Positions 44,903 to 54,395 of a stretch of 64,000 nucleotides of DNA are shown here, in pieces. Origin of the DNA: Deinococcus hopiensis KR-140 (GTDB lineage Bacteria > Deinococcota > Deinococci > Deinococcales > Deinococcaceae); NCBI RefSeq assembly GCF_900176165.1, contig NZ_FWWU01000006.1, positions 186,001 through 250,000 on the forward strand, read 5' to 3'. Below the pieces are notes generated by a model. The model did not search any database and was not told the origin of the DNA. It saw only the letters and a program-made list of their open reading frames with translations. Position 1 is the stretch's first letter. Every line of letters starts with the position of its first letter. The translations under genes were made by a program, and so were the position numbers.

Positions 44903-45655
44903 CTAGGTCGTGGGGTACTGCACCACTTGAATCGGGTCATTGTTCGGGTCAAGCAAGATGACGTCGGTGCCGCCCCAAGCGTGCGTCGTTCGTGGTGAGA
45001 CAAGCGGCCGGCCCGCCCGAAGCAGCACCCGACTGTCACGGTCAACGTCGGTGGTGCTGAAGCTGAGGTAAAACGGTGCTTGCGTGCGGTACTTAACGGG
45101 CGTGAGCCGCTCTGGAGCGGCCTCGAGCAGCAGACGCGGGCGGTCAGGGTGCTGCTGTACGACCACGTGGCCGGCCGAGTTGACGCGCACCTGGAAGTCG
45201 AGCGTCTCCGTCAGAAAGGACAGGTACTGCGCGGGATGGGCGCAGCGAAGTTCCAGCGCCGCGACGGTTGGAGGTGCGCCAGTGCTGTCGTGTGCATGAT
45301 CGACTTCTTCGAGCAGGGCCCAGGTTGCGCCGCCAGGTAGGCGAAGGTACGTGGCGCGCCCAAGCGGTGTGAGGTGCTCGGCGGTGAGTGTGGTGTTCAC
45401 GGCCGGATCACGGTGCAGATGGTCCAGGGTACGGTTCAGGTCATGAGTGCGGATCATTGGGATCACGCTTTGGTGACGGTCCGCAGGAACGTACGGACCG
45501 TCACCGAACAGTTCGACCTTGAGGTTGGCTGCGTGAAGGAACGCCCAGTTATCGGTCCGATCACCCACACCGAACCCGAAGATGCGACTCAGCACGTCAA
45601 GCGCAAGGTCAAAATGCACCTGTGGAACGTTGATCCCGAGAAAATCGAAGTTCAT
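44903..45655 (-). CDS. Two-module VOC-family protein
   Basis: 250 aa with two glyoxalase-fold modules. Module 1 runs MNFDFLGINVPQVHFDLALD...ATWALLEEVDHAHDS. Module 2 runs VAALELRCAHPAQYLSFLTE...AWGGTDVILLDPNNDPIQVV. The paired beta-alpha-beta-beta-beta units are typical of dioxygenase- or resistance-type VOC proteins. Metal ligands cannot be fixed with confidence because several usual His positions are not obvious. The ATG at 45655 has AAGGAG 5 nt upstream; an upstream in-frame ATG at 45730 is less likely. The gene is monocistronic between IS remnants. Confidence 0.7.
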   Translation of the reverse strand: MNFDFLGINVPQVHFDLALDVLSRIFGFGVGDRTDNWAFLHAANLKVELFGDGPYVPADRHQSVIPMIRTHDLNRTLDHLHRDPAVNTTLTAEHLTPLGRATYLRLPGGATWALLEEVDHAHDSTGAPPTVAALELRCAHPAQYLSFLTETLDFQVRVNSAGHVVVQQHPDRPRLLLEAAPERLTPVKYRTQAPFYLSFSTTDVDRDSRVLLRAGRPLVSPRTTHAWGGTDVILLDPNNDPIQVVQYPTT

Positions 45656-45756
45656 AGGTCTCCTTGTCGTCGTTGAGAGGAAGATGCCCTGTGGTACGGG
45701 AAAGGCGAGCGGAATCATGGGTTTGGACATTCTTGAAAGCGATGAGATTTACCGTG

Positions 45757-46129
45757 ACAGCCAGTGAACCCCTGCCTGTCGCAAGTCATGGCCCTCCAGC
45801 ACCCCGCGCCAGCCACGCATTGATGCGCACGCACCACCGTACCGCCCACGAAGTGCATTGACCAGTCGAGCTGGCCTTTCAGGTCAGCCTGCCGCTGAAG
45901 CTCAGCCCACACCTTCTGCAAAATGCCTTGAGCAGTCCACGGACGGAAGCGGCTATGGATCGTCGTCCATTTACCAAATCGTTCAGGAACGTCTCGCCTT
46001 GGAGCACCCGTTCGTAGAACCCACACGATGCCGCTAACAATGGGTCGATGCTAAAGATACGGGCGTCCCTGGCCGGTGAGGGGTGGCAACAGGGGTCCCA
46101 AACGCTCCCACTCCACATCTGAAGATCAA
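45757..46129 (-). mobile_element. IS5-family transposase remnant
   Basis: The minus strand reads WERLGPLLPPLTGQGRPYL, a stop, then HRPIVSGIVWVLRTGAPRRD, VPERFGKWTTIHSRFRPWTA, QGILQKVWAELQRQADLKGQ and LDWSMHFVGGTVVRAHQCVA. It extends to the first catalytic Asp region but lacks the rest. It is the same subfamily as the piece at 16979. It is truncated by the ISL2-type element that begins at 46130. Confidence 0.7.
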
Positions 46130-47225
46130 TTGCGTAGTTGAGAGGGAAGGGAGCAGGCGAAGGGTCTACCCTTCGCCTGCCCTCTTGTGATGCCGCTAGG
46201 TGAACTGTGGTGCCCGTGAGGCGTGGCGGAGATTGACCAAACCGGTGACGCATCCCCAGAACAAGCCGTGCCGCTGGGGAGCGTTGCGGTAGAACTCGCG
46301 GCAGACTCGGAACTTCTTCACCCGACACAGCGCGTTCTCCACCGCAATTCTGACCTTGGAGATCTGCCGATTCAATTCCCGGTCCTCCACGGAAAGACAG
46401 CCCCCTTTGAATCGCTTCCTGGGCACGATGACTTCGTGCTGCGGACAAAGCTTTTCCAGTCCGGTATAGCCTTGGTCACCCCACAGACGGCTGCCTCGGG
46501 GCAGCCGGGGCAACAACCTCGATTGCTTGAGAAGCTTCATATCGTGGAGGCGACCGGGAGCCGTTGCGCTCAGATGGACGATGTGCCCTTCTGGAGTCAC
46601 CGTGATCTGGGTCTTGAGGGTGTGCGTGCCCTTCTTCGCGCTGTAGAACTTCTTCTTGTCTTTCGGGCGTCCCACCGCCTTTTTCCCTGCCCCGTCACCC
46701 TTCTTTCTTTTCGGCTGTCCTCGAGGCCGCTCTGTCCCATTGACAATCAGGTCAGCAAGATCAGGGAAGGCTTCCAGAACATCTTCGAGGGTGCGCAGCC
46801 GACGCTGGGATGTCGCACCCTCAGTTTTCTGGGTGTTGAGCGTCCGTGCCCGGAGAGGAGCAGGCAAAGCCTGCTCCAGGAGGGGAAGGAGGGCATGAAT
46901 GTTGCGACAGACGTTGACGGCATCCATCTCGAACAGCACACCCAACAGATGCATCGGAAGGGAATGGCGGAGGTAGACCAGGGTCAGCAGCAATCGGTGA
47001 GGAACATCGAGCTTGAACTGTCGCCCTGCTCCAATCCGGCGTTGCCGTCCCTCTCGCAGGAGGGACCGGCGATGGGCTCTCTCCCAAAGGGGTTCAAGTT
47101 GGGTCGTCAGCTCCCGAAATTCACTTGGGCTCAACCCACAGAAAGATTCAAAGGAACGGGGCCGCTGGCTCAGTCGCTCGACGCGCAACACCCTCCATTC
47201 TCCCTCTTACCCCTCTACTGCGCAA
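46130..47225 (-). mobile_element. IS5-family (ISL2-group) insertion sequence
   Basis: A 1096-bp element. Its inverted repeats are TTGCGTAGTTGAGAGGGAA at 46130 and, as reverse complement, TTGCGCAGTAGAGGGGTAA at 47225. It carries one intact transposase gene. No matching target duplication was seen: the left flank is an IS5 remnant and the right flank an IS110 remnant, so a deletion or recombination probably followed insertion. Confidence 0.8.
46196..47191 (-). CDS. ISL2-group DDE transposase
   Basis: 331 aa, full length for the group. An N-terminal HTH-containing region includes [20 protein letters not shown] and [20 protein letters not shown]. The DDE core has [16 protein letters not shown] (first acidic region), [40 protein letters not shown] (second Asp) and [20 protein letters not shown] (Glu). 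This is the DDE_Tnp_4/Harbinger-like layout. The frame is intact, so the element may be active. The ATG at 47191 is 34 bp inside the terminal repeat. Confidence 0.85.
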   Translation of the reverse strand: MLRVERLSQRPRSFESFCGLSPSEFRELTTQLEPLWERAHRRSLLREGRQRRIGAGRQFKLDVPHRLLLTLVYLRHSLPMHLLGVLFEMDAVNVCRNIHALLPLLEQALPAPLRARTLNTQKTEGATSQRRLRTLEDVLEAFPDLADLIVNGTERPRGQPKRKKGDGAGKKAVGRPKDKKKFYSAKKGTHTLKTQITVTPEGHIVHLSATAPGRLHDMKLLKQSRLLPRLPRGSRLWGDQGYTGLEKLCPQHEVIVPRKRFKGGCLSVEDRELNRQISKVRIAVENALCRVKKFRVCREFYRNAPQRHGLFWGCVTGLVNLRHASRAPQFT

Positions 47226-48060
<835 letters not shown>

Positions 48061-48193
48061 CGCCCAACACAATTGCTAATCAGATACCGCGGCTCCTTAA
48101 ACCCTGCTCCTGCTTTACCAGCTTGACTTGTCGTCGCCTGAGCATGGTTGCCGACCAGACAAAGCAGGAAAATCAGTGCCATTTGCAGTCTGT

Positions 48194-48415
48194 TCACAAT
48201 GCCTCCGCAGCGACGCAACATGAGAAGGTGGGCATAAAAAAATCGTTGCGAAAGACGCGAACGAGACTCTGCCAGATACTCTTTGGAACCCAGGGCTTGT
48301 CCTGGCCCGGAGATTGATTCAGGGTTGTGCTGTTTAGCCTCAGACGCGCTTTGATCTCCTGTAGCTCAGCGAGCACTTTGACCAGGTGGCTTCCAATTTC
48401 TTGCAGTTCGGGCAA
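48194..48415 (-). CDS. Hypothetical small protein
   Basis: 73 aa. MPELQEIGSHLVKVLAELQE then IKARLRLNSTTLNQ is a strong amphipathic coiled-coil pattern, followed by WVPKSIWQSLVRVFRNDFFM. A hydrophobic segment, ALIFLLCLVGNHAQ, lies just downstream in another frame beyond a run of seven T residues, so the intact form may have been a longer coiled-coil plus membrane-anchor protein. No family was recognised and the start codon is uncertain. Confidence 0.35.
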   Translation of the reverse strand: MPELQEIGSHLVKVLAELQEIKARLRLNSTTLNQSPGQDKPWVPKSIWQSLVRVFRNDFFMPTFSCCVAAEAL

Positions 48416-48491
48416 GCGTCGTCGGAGATCCCCCTACTTTACCCGCTGCGCCAAGGCCAGGTCCCCGCGGAGCAGTTACCAGTCAGTAGCG

Positions 48492-48638
48492 GGATGATCC
48501 GGAAACCGGATGTTCCGTTTCGTCCGCTCCGGTGCTTCCACGCGTCTTCGTCACCGTTTTTCCTGCCCGCTCTGCAGGGCAACGTTGCACGTCCGCTCGG
48601 ATTGGCCCGTGGTTTCACCACGGATGAACCGGAATCCT
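48492..48638 (-). repeat. Dispersed repeat family A, copy
   Basis: About 147 bp. The reverse complement runs from GGATTCCGGTTCATCCGTGG through GGACGTGCAACG and CAGGAAAAACGGTGACGAAG to GGATCATCC. It closely matches the copies at 52253 and 58399, and partial copies at 40131, 57179, 59573 and 60884. No coding content. Confidence 0.65.
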
Positions 48639-48717
48639 TGTGAAAGGGCGCGTCGTATCGCCCGGGTTCATTTTGACCGGCGGTGCCCTGCGCGCTTGTG
48701 GAGTGGACGAAGGAAAA

Positions 48718-48739
48718 GGCGTCAGAGCACTCTGACGCC
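48718..48739 (-). terminator. Rho-independent terminator of nagA
   Basis: GGCGTCAGA and TCTGACGCC form a perfect 9-bp stem with loop GTGC on the minus strand, followed by TTTTCC, 24 bp after the nagA stop. Confidence 0.8.
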
Positions 48740-48762
48740 CCCGAAGGCCACGCTGGTCCTGA

Positions 48763-49959
48763 TCAGGTCAGGCGGTGGGCTTCAGCAGGGGGGGCCGTGA
48801 CGCCGGCGTCCGCCCGAAAGACGAGCTGTCCGCCGATCATCGTCCAGTAGACCTGGTACGCCTCATCGAGCAGCACCATGTCTGCGTCGGCACCCACCGC
48901 GATGCGTCCCTTGTGGGAAAGGCCGAGTACGTCGGCCGGAGTGGTTGCGGCCATGGTCACCGCATCAACCAGAGAAATACCGATTCCGACTGTATTCCTG
49001 AGCGCCTCGTTCATCGTGACGGTGCTTGACGCCAGGGTACCGTCCGCGAGGCGGGCCACCCCGCCCCGCACGGTGACGGCGTGACCGCCGAACTGGTATT
49101 CCCCGTCGCCCAGGCCCATCGCCTGGAGTGCGTCGGTGATCAGCACCATGCCGCCAGGGCCTTTCATGCGGTGCATCATGCGGACAATGGCTGGGTGCAG
49201 GTGAACGTGATCCACGATGGCCTGCACGCTGACGTGCGGTTGCTCAAAGGCCGCGACGATCACGCCGGGTTCACGGTGGTGGATGGGGCGCATACCGTTA
49301 AAGCAGTGGGTAACGTGACTGGCCCCCTGCTGGAAGGCGGCCACCGCTTCGTCGTACGTGGCGTCTGAGTGGGCAACGGCGACGACGATCCCGCGCCCGC
49401 GGAGGAACCGGGTCATCTCCAGCCCGCCGGGCAATTCGGGGGCCAGGGTCACCATTTTCATGAGGGGGCCAGCGTGCTCCAGTACCGTGTGCATCTCGGT
49501 GAGGTCGGGATGACGCAAGTGGGCCTCGTTTTGCATCCCTTTGCGCTTTACGTTCAGGTAGGGTCCCTCCGCGTGGATGCCCGCAATGACGGCCCCAGGC
49601 TCCTGCCCGACCACGTCCTTGACCCGCTCAACCAGTTGCACCAGGGCGTTCATGGTCGAGCTGACGGAGGTCGCCAGAAAGGAGGTGCAGCCGGTGGCGG
49701 CACAGACACGCGAGACTTCCTCGATGCTCTCGCGGGTTCCGTCCATCATGTCCTTGCCGTTGGCGCCGTGAATATGTACGTCGATCATCCCGGGAATCAG
49801 CAGCCGGCCTCCCCCGTCCAGGACGGCCGCCCCGGCCGTCCGCCGGGCCAGACCGGAGACGACGGCCTCGATCCGGCCATTGACGACGTGCACGGCTCCG
49901 TTGTCAATCAGGCCGCCATCGGCGATCACACGGACGTTTTCAATCCATACATGTTCCAT
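48763..49959 (-). CDS. nagA: N-acetylglucosamine-6-phosphate deacetylase
   Basis: A 398-aa amidohydrolase that removes acetate from GlcNAc-6-P in amino-sugar and cell-wall recycling. IPGMIDVHIHGANGKDMMDG has the metal pair H62/H64. GIHAEGPYLNVKRKGMQNEA carries the NagA-specific E131. VVAVAHSDATYDEAVAAF gives H197, THCFNGMRPIHHREPG gives H218 and substrate contacts, and LITDALQAMG gives the catalytic D276. The length and end (GRIAVGADADMVLLDE) match the family. The ATG at 49959 has GGAGG 7 nt upstream; the longer frame is a shadow. A good terminator follows. No nagB or PTS neighbour is present, so the rest of the pathway must be elsewhere. Confidence 0.93.
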   Translation of the reverse strand: MEHVWIENVRVIADGGLIDNGAVHVVNGRIEAVVSGLARRTAGAAVLDGGGRLLIPGMIDVHIHGANGKDMMDGTRESIEEVSRVCAATGCTSFLATSVSSTMNALVQLVERVKDVVGQEPGAVIAGIHAEGPYLNVKRKGMQNEAHLRHPDLTEMHTVLEHAGPLMKMVTLAPELPGGLEMTRFLRGRGIVVAVAHSDATYDEAVAAFQQGASHVTHCFNGMRPIHHREPGVIVAAFEQPHVSVQAIVDHVHLHPAIVRMMHRMKGPGGMVLITDALQAMGLGDGEYQFGGHAVTVRGGVARLADGTLASSTVTMNEALRNTVGIGISLVDAVTMAATTPADVLGLSHKGRIAVGADADMVLLDEAYQVYWTMIGGQLVFRADAGVTAPPAEAHRLT

Positions 49960-50269
49960 TTGAAGCCTCCCCACGCGGGTGATCCCACTCGTACCCAGAG
50001 GTGACGCCTCTGCCCTGGAAGGAGGGGTGTGACGCGCCGCAGCCGCACGCAACGTCAGAAGCGCACCCAGCAGATGCTGGCGCCTCTGCACGCCGGACAA
50101 TACACCTTCGGGGCGCAGGCCGTTTTCCTGAAACTGGGCACACGCATTTGCGGTACGCGCGCAAGGCCCTCCGCCCATGGGACGCGGCGTACCCCGTCAG
50201 CAACCCCTTGACGGCCGCACAGGTCTTCGCGCTGGCTCACGCGTACGGGTTGTGCAGAAATTTTAAACG
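49960..50269. other. Intergenic with unassigned coding scrap
   Basis: The plus strand contains LHAGQYTFGAQAVFLKLGTR (about 50090-50150) and, in another frame, KALRPWDAAYPVSNPLTAAQ VFALAHAYGLCRNF (about 50160-50265). Probably a frameshifted remnant; no family was recognised. Confidence 0.35.
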
Positions 50270-51535
50270 TCAGGGCATAGGCTCGCTGGGATTCACGCCG
50301 CCGAACGCCTCCTCCGCCCGTCGTCCTACGCGCGCTGCCATCAGTTGCCCTGCTGTCGCCATGAGCCGCGGATGACGCGTCCCGAGTTCGAGCAGGAGCC
50401 CTGGTGAGAAATCGCCGGAGAGCAGCCGGGCGAAAGGTTTAGGTGGGATGGCCCTCAACAGGGGAAGGCGTTCCTCCCAGGCCGCGTCATCGTACGACAC
50501 CATCCGCTCATGGACGGCGTGAGCGAGCCGCAGATTGCGCCCAAACTCGCGCTGCCAAGCTTGGGCGTAGCGCTCAAGGAAGCTGGACGAAGCGTCCTGC
50601 GCGCGAACGGCCTGGGCCGCTATAGCCCCTGCGAGGTCACCCGCCCGCATCACGTAACGAATGCCCTCACCGACGAGACTCGAGACCTGCCCGGCCGCGT
50701 CGCCGACCACCAGGAGGCCGTCGGCAACGAGCGGGACGGTGCCGGGAGCGGTGGCGGGCACAAGGCCTGCATGCACCTCAACAGGACTGGCCCCACGTAA
50801 ACTCGGCAGCCGCTTTGCGACGGGCTCAAGGTAAGCGCGGGGGTCGAGCTCCGTGTGTGGCCGGGTCACGCCGACGCCCAGACGTACCCGGCTGCCTCCG
50901 TACGGGAAGGCCCAGGCGTACCCCCGGGGGGCAACCCCTGAGCCGACGAACAGCACCGCTTCACGCTCGTCGAACTCTGGCGCGAAGAGATCGAGCTCTG
51001 CACCGTAGCCCACGCTGCGAAAACCAGGATGCACCCCTGCGCGCTGGGCCACCAGAGCGGCGTGCCCACTCGCGTCCACGACGAGGTGGGCCCGCACCTC
51101 ACGTACCTGGCCGGAAAGTCCATCGCGGAAGCGCACCCCGACGATCTTCCCATTCTCGCGGAGCGGCGCCTCAACCCGTGCCTTCAGGCGAACGGTCACG
51201 CCCGCGGCGATGGCCTCCTGCGCGAGGTGTTGGTAGAGACCCCGGACGTCGAGAACGCAGGTGACGGGCTGATCGTACCCGTAGACCGCTTCACTGCGCG
51301 GACCGACGAAACGGATGCGGCTGATGGGATGGTAGAGACGCGCGGGCACGCCGAGCTTCTCGAGCTCAGCGATAAAGCTGCCGCCGCTCGTCCGCACGGG
51401 AACGCCCACAGCGTCCGCCTTCTCAAGCACCAGCGTCCGTGCGCCGCCAAGGGTGGCTGTGCGGGCCGCCCGCAGCCCAGCTGGTCCAGCCCCCACCACA
51501 ACGACATCCCATTCCTCCACCGAACGTTCGAGCAT
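50270..51535 (-). CDS. Geranylgeranyl-reductase-family FAD oxidoreductase
   Basis: A 421-aa flavoprotein. The N-terminal dinucleotide fold is WDVVVVGAGPAGLRAARTAT (GxGxxG at about 14-19), with LEKADAVG as the end of the second strand. VDASGHAALVAQRAGVH is the DAxG-type motif. Downstream, PLVADGLLVVGDAAGQVSSL VGEGIRYVMRAG is the FAD-binding GD motif with the GEGI sequence typical of geranylgeranyl reductases. It is expected to reduce isoprenoid double bonds or to act as a related monooxygenase-type enzyme. In deinococci a carotenoid or menaquinone link is plausible but not shown. The ATG at 51535 has a TACCAT hexamer just upstream, so it may be leaderless. No isoprenoid genes are adjacent. Confidence 0.83.
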   Translation of the reverse strand: MLERSVEEWDVVVVGAGPAGLRAARTATLGGARTLVLEKADAVGVPVRTSGGSFIAELEKLGVPARLYHPISRIRFVGPRSEAVYGYDQPVTCVLDVRGLYQHLAQEAIAAGVTVRLKARVEAPLRENGKIVGVRFRDGLSGQVREVRAHLVVDASGHAALVAQRAGVHPGFRSVGYGAELDLFAPEFDEREAVLFVGSGVAPRGYAWAFPYGGSRVRLGVGVTRPHTELDPRAYLEPVAKRLPSLRGASPVEVHAGLVPATAPGTVPLVADGLLVVGDAAGQVSSLVGEGIRYVMRAGDLAGAIAAQAVRAQDASSSFLERYAQAWQREFGRNLRLAHAVHERMVSYDDAAWEERLPLLRAIPPKPFARLLSGDFSPGLLLELGTRHPRLMATAGQLMAARVGRRAEEAFGGVNPSEPMP

Positions 51536-52252
51536 TGCCTATGGTACGGTCTCGCCCAGCTTCAGGCGCATTACGGCTCCTCCTGCTCGCGCTCCAGACG
51601 AAGCTGTCACGGGAGGAACGTTGGATCACGCACACACCACTGCTCTGCCGGGGTGCCCAGCAACATTGTGGGCCGTGGACGTGGCAGCGGAATGCCCGCC
51701 GGATCTGGGGACCGCCAGGGTGTCCCGCAAAGCCAAAGAGGCGAAGGACTCGCGCTCGGCCCGTTCACTTGCATGTCTGATCGGCCCATGCCTGCGCCCG
51801 TGCAAAGGCCCATCAGGCGGCCGCGTCGCGCTCACTTCCGCCGTCTTGTCCCGAGCAGTCCGCAGCGCCACGCTCCGGCGCATACCAGGGCATGTGGATG
51901 GAGAGGGTCATGGTCACGGGCGCCACGCCACCAGGAGAGGACAGGGGAGAGGACCCCTGCAGCCGCGGAAAACCAAAGAAGAAGGCGACCCGGAGGCCGC
52001 CTTGATTTCTTCAACATAGCGCCGAATGCACGCAAAGTCAATGACATGCACTGGGATGCGGACAAAAGTCTGCACATGCAGGGCCAGATCGGCGTTTTTC
52101 AGCCCTGATGTAACCTCCACGTGGGACCACTCCAGGGCAGTTCGCGTCAGAGACGGTGAAATTTTTCCAGGGCCAGCCGAGCCGGGCAGGTGGGCATACC
52201 CATCTATTGGGAGAACGGGTATGCAACTGAAAAACACACCCCTACAGTCTCT
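51536..52252. other. Intergenic, no gene supported
   Basis: Only shadow frames. A weak AAGGCG...CGCCTT hairpin followed by GATTTCTT is at about 51982-52010. Confidence 0.35.
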
Positions 52253-52383
52253 CGATCATCCGTCCCATCCGCTCTGGCGCTTCCACGCCGCTGTGTCACC
52301 GCTTTTCCTGCTCGCTCTGCTCCGCAGCGCTGCACGTCCGCTCGGATTGGTCCGTGGCTGTGTCACGAATCAAGCGGAATCCT
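52253..52383 (-). repeat. Dispersed repeat family A, copy
   Basis: The reverse complement starts GGATTCCGCTTGATTCGTGA, continues GGACCAATCCGAGCGGACGT, GCAACGCTGCGGAGCAGAGC and GAGCAGGAAAAGCGGTGACA, and ends GGACGGATGATCG. A near full-length member of the family. Confidence 0.65.
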
Positions 52384-52780
52384 TATCGGATGGCCTTTTT
52401 CTATGCCGATGAATTCCGTTCGGCTTCCAAGCTGCATCGGGTGCGGGACCTGCCGCGCACACTTGGGGCGTCCCACGGCCTTATGTCCTGCGGTGCTGCT
52501 GACCAGTTGGGCTGCGACCTCTTTCCGACGTGGACTGGCCGGGCTGGGGATGGCCTCAATTTCTGCCACCGTCCCCTGTCGTCGCAGCGTGCCGGCACGG
52601 TGACCCCCGGCGTTTGAACCTACAGGTCGCCAAATGGCGTCCAGATCAAATGTACAACTCCTCTTTCTGGTCCTCCCGCATGGGACAGCGCTGTCCCATG
52701 ACATTGGGACAGCTCCCCATTCACACTCTACGCAGGTCAAGAAACCAGTCGCCCATTCACCCCCTTCTGGAGGTTTACCT
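52384..52780. other. Intergenic upstream of secreted protein
   Basis: No gene supported. TGGGACAGCGCTGTCCCATG at about 52681-52700 is an inverted repeat (GGGACAGCGCTGTCCC, a perfect 16-bp palindrome) and could be an operator for the gene at 52781. Confidence 0.45.
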
Positions 52781-53182
52781 ATGAAACGCACTCTTATGAC
52801 ACTGGCTGTCTTCTCCCTGACGTCTGCTTCGTACGCCTCACAAGTGGCAGGTGCATGGTACTTCGGCCGTTGGAGTTGCGTGATCGATGGGCGCGCCGCC
52901 CAGATGGTCTGGGAGGTCGTGGACGACTCCCGAACGAGTTGCAACGGCGATACCTGCTCGACGTCCAGCGGCGCCGCTATTCGCGGATGGTTCAAGGACG
53001 GCAACGGACCCTGGGTCAAACTCACTGACCGAAGTGCTGTTGGCCCTGATTTGCGCTTCACGTACACGGGCGACAACACCCGCTGGTTCCTGCGTTATAA
53101 CCGCGACACCCGGGTAGCGAATGGGAACACGGTGTGGCGCGGCAACGCGTACCCCCTGAACTGCGTTCAGGGCAGAGGCTGA
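52781..53182 (+). CDS. Secreted DUF6006-like protein
   Basis: 133 aa. MKRTLMTLAVFSLTSASYAS is a Sec signal peptide (cleavage near SYA-SQ). The mature protein has WYFGRWSCVIDGRAAQMVWE, VVDDSRTSCNGDTCSTSSGA, IRGWFKDGNGPWVKLTDRSA and RWFLRYNRDTRVANGNTVW, which fits the small secreted DUF6006 pattern as I remember it: GRWxCxIDGR, a cysteine pair CNGDxCS and a final Cys. Four cysteines suggest disulfides. The function is unknown. The ATG has GGAGG 9 nt upstream. A perfect palindrome lies about 85 bp upstream. Another secreted protein follows 96 bp later in the same direction. Confidence 0.65.
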   Translation: MKRTLMTLAVFSLTSASYASQVAGAWYFGRWSCVIDGRAAQMVWEVVDDSRTSCNGDTCSTSSGAAIRGWFKDGNGPWVKLTDRSAVGPDLRFTYTGDNTRWFLRYNRDTRVANGNTVWRGNAYPLNCVQGRG

Positions 53183-53278
53183 GCGCATTTGGCTTGAAGA
53201 GAAGAGGCGGCCTTACGACGTCCACCCACCCATGCTCGCGGCCCTTAGCCGTAGCGCCCCCAACCCAACGAGGTCCCC

Positions 53279-53911
53279 ATGAACCTGACCCAGCTCGGCT
53301 CCATCACCGTCCGCGGCCTGCTCCTGGCCGCACCGCTCCTGACCCTGGTCACGCCGCCAGCGCAGGCCGCCACCCGCCTGCCTTACGGGCCGAATACCTG
53401 CTTGCCAGGGTATGTGTGGCGGGCGGCCACGCCGAGTGATCTGGTGTGCGTCACGCCAGAAGTTCGTGCCCAGGTGGCCGCCGACAACCGCCAGGCACCT
53501 GGGCGCCACCTGCCGGGATCACGCAATTGCCGCCAGGGCTACGTGTGGCGCGAAGCGTACGCGGGCGACGCCGTGTGCGTGTTGCCCGCGGCCCGCACGC
53601 AGGCCAGAGCGGACAATGCCCAGGCCCAGTCCCGCCTGGTCCTCTCCTCTGGGCCGGAGACGTGCCTTCCAGGCTACGTGTGGCGCGAGACGGTCCCGGG
53701 AGATCACGTCTGCGTGACCCCCGCCGTACGCGACCAGGCAACGCTCGACAACAGCCAGGCGGCGGCCCGTCAGCAGCCCAACAGCGCCGCCTGCCTTCCA
53801 GGCTATGTCTGGCGCGACGCGTATGACGGTGACGCCGTGTGCGTCGCGCCGGCAACGCGTCAGCAGGCGCACGACGACAACGCCCAGGCAGAGGCCAGAC
53901 GCGTTCGGTGA
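53279..53911 (+). CDS. Secreted protein with four CLPGYVWR repeats
   Basis: 210 aa. The signal peptide ITVRGLLLAAPLLTLVTPPA ends at AQA-A. The mature protein is almost wholly four tandem units of about 40-45 residues: CLPGYVWRAATPSDLVCVTP, CRQGYVWREAYAGDAVCVLP, CLPGYVWRETVPGDHVCVTP and CLPGYVWRDAYDGDAVCVAP, each followed by a helix-like RxQxxxDNxQAxxR segment. Each unit has exactly two cysteines 17 residues apart, so one disulfide per unit is likely. Similar motifs occur singly in secreted actinobacterial proteins. Binding or adhesion is a guess. The ATG at 53279 follows AACGAGGTCCCC. Confidence 0.75.
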   Translation: MNLTQLGSITVRGLLLAAPLLTLVTPPAQAATRLPYGPNTCLPGYVWRAATPSDLVCVTPEVRAQVAADNRQAPGRHLPGSRNCRQGYVWREAYAGDAVCVLPAARTQARADNAQAQSRLVLSSGPETCLPGYVWRETVPGDHVCVTPAVRDQATLDNSQAAARQQPNSAACLPGYVWRDAYDGDAVCVAPATRQQAHDDNAQAEARRVR

Positions 53912-54083
53912 CGCGGTCATTGGCAGACCCTGCGGTCCCACCTCCGGCCCCCCTCGCCCGCCCCAGCACATTTCGCCCTCATCCGAAAGTCAGGTGCTGC
54001 GCGGCCCCAACACCTCCGCTTCACCAACTGTACGTCACGTCGGGCAGAGCGGGCGCCAGACTTAGCGCAGTTGTCCGTAGTGC

Positions 54084-54189
54084 GCCGCGCGTGGAAGGTC
54101 ACCCCTTACGGCTCTCCATTCTTCCCCATGCGCATTCAAGTTCGCGCGCTCTGCCCGGTCAAAAAGAAGTCCTCTGCTTGACAAATGCT
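54084..54189 (+). repeat. Dispersed repeat family B, copy 3
   Basis: CCGCGCGTGGAAGGTCACCC, then CTTACGGCTCTCCATTCTTC, CCCATGCGCATTCAAGTTCG and CCCGGTCAAAAAGAAGTCCT: the same order as the copy at 22128, here about 200 bp upstream of a methyltransferase gene. Confidence 0.6.
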
Positions 54190-54395
54190 TTAAGATGACG
54201 TTTATAGAAAGCGACAGGAATCGGGTCTTCGGTGGTCTGAAAGGGGTCTGAAAGAAGGGCGACCGCTTACCAGGTGGACTGGCTTTGGTGAAGCAGAGCG
54301 TGTAGGAACAGGTTTAGGGACGCCTGCCCGAAGAGCAGAGAAGTGGAAGTTCAGCCAGCACGTTCGTCAACACGTATTGTGATGGAGGGCCTTAC

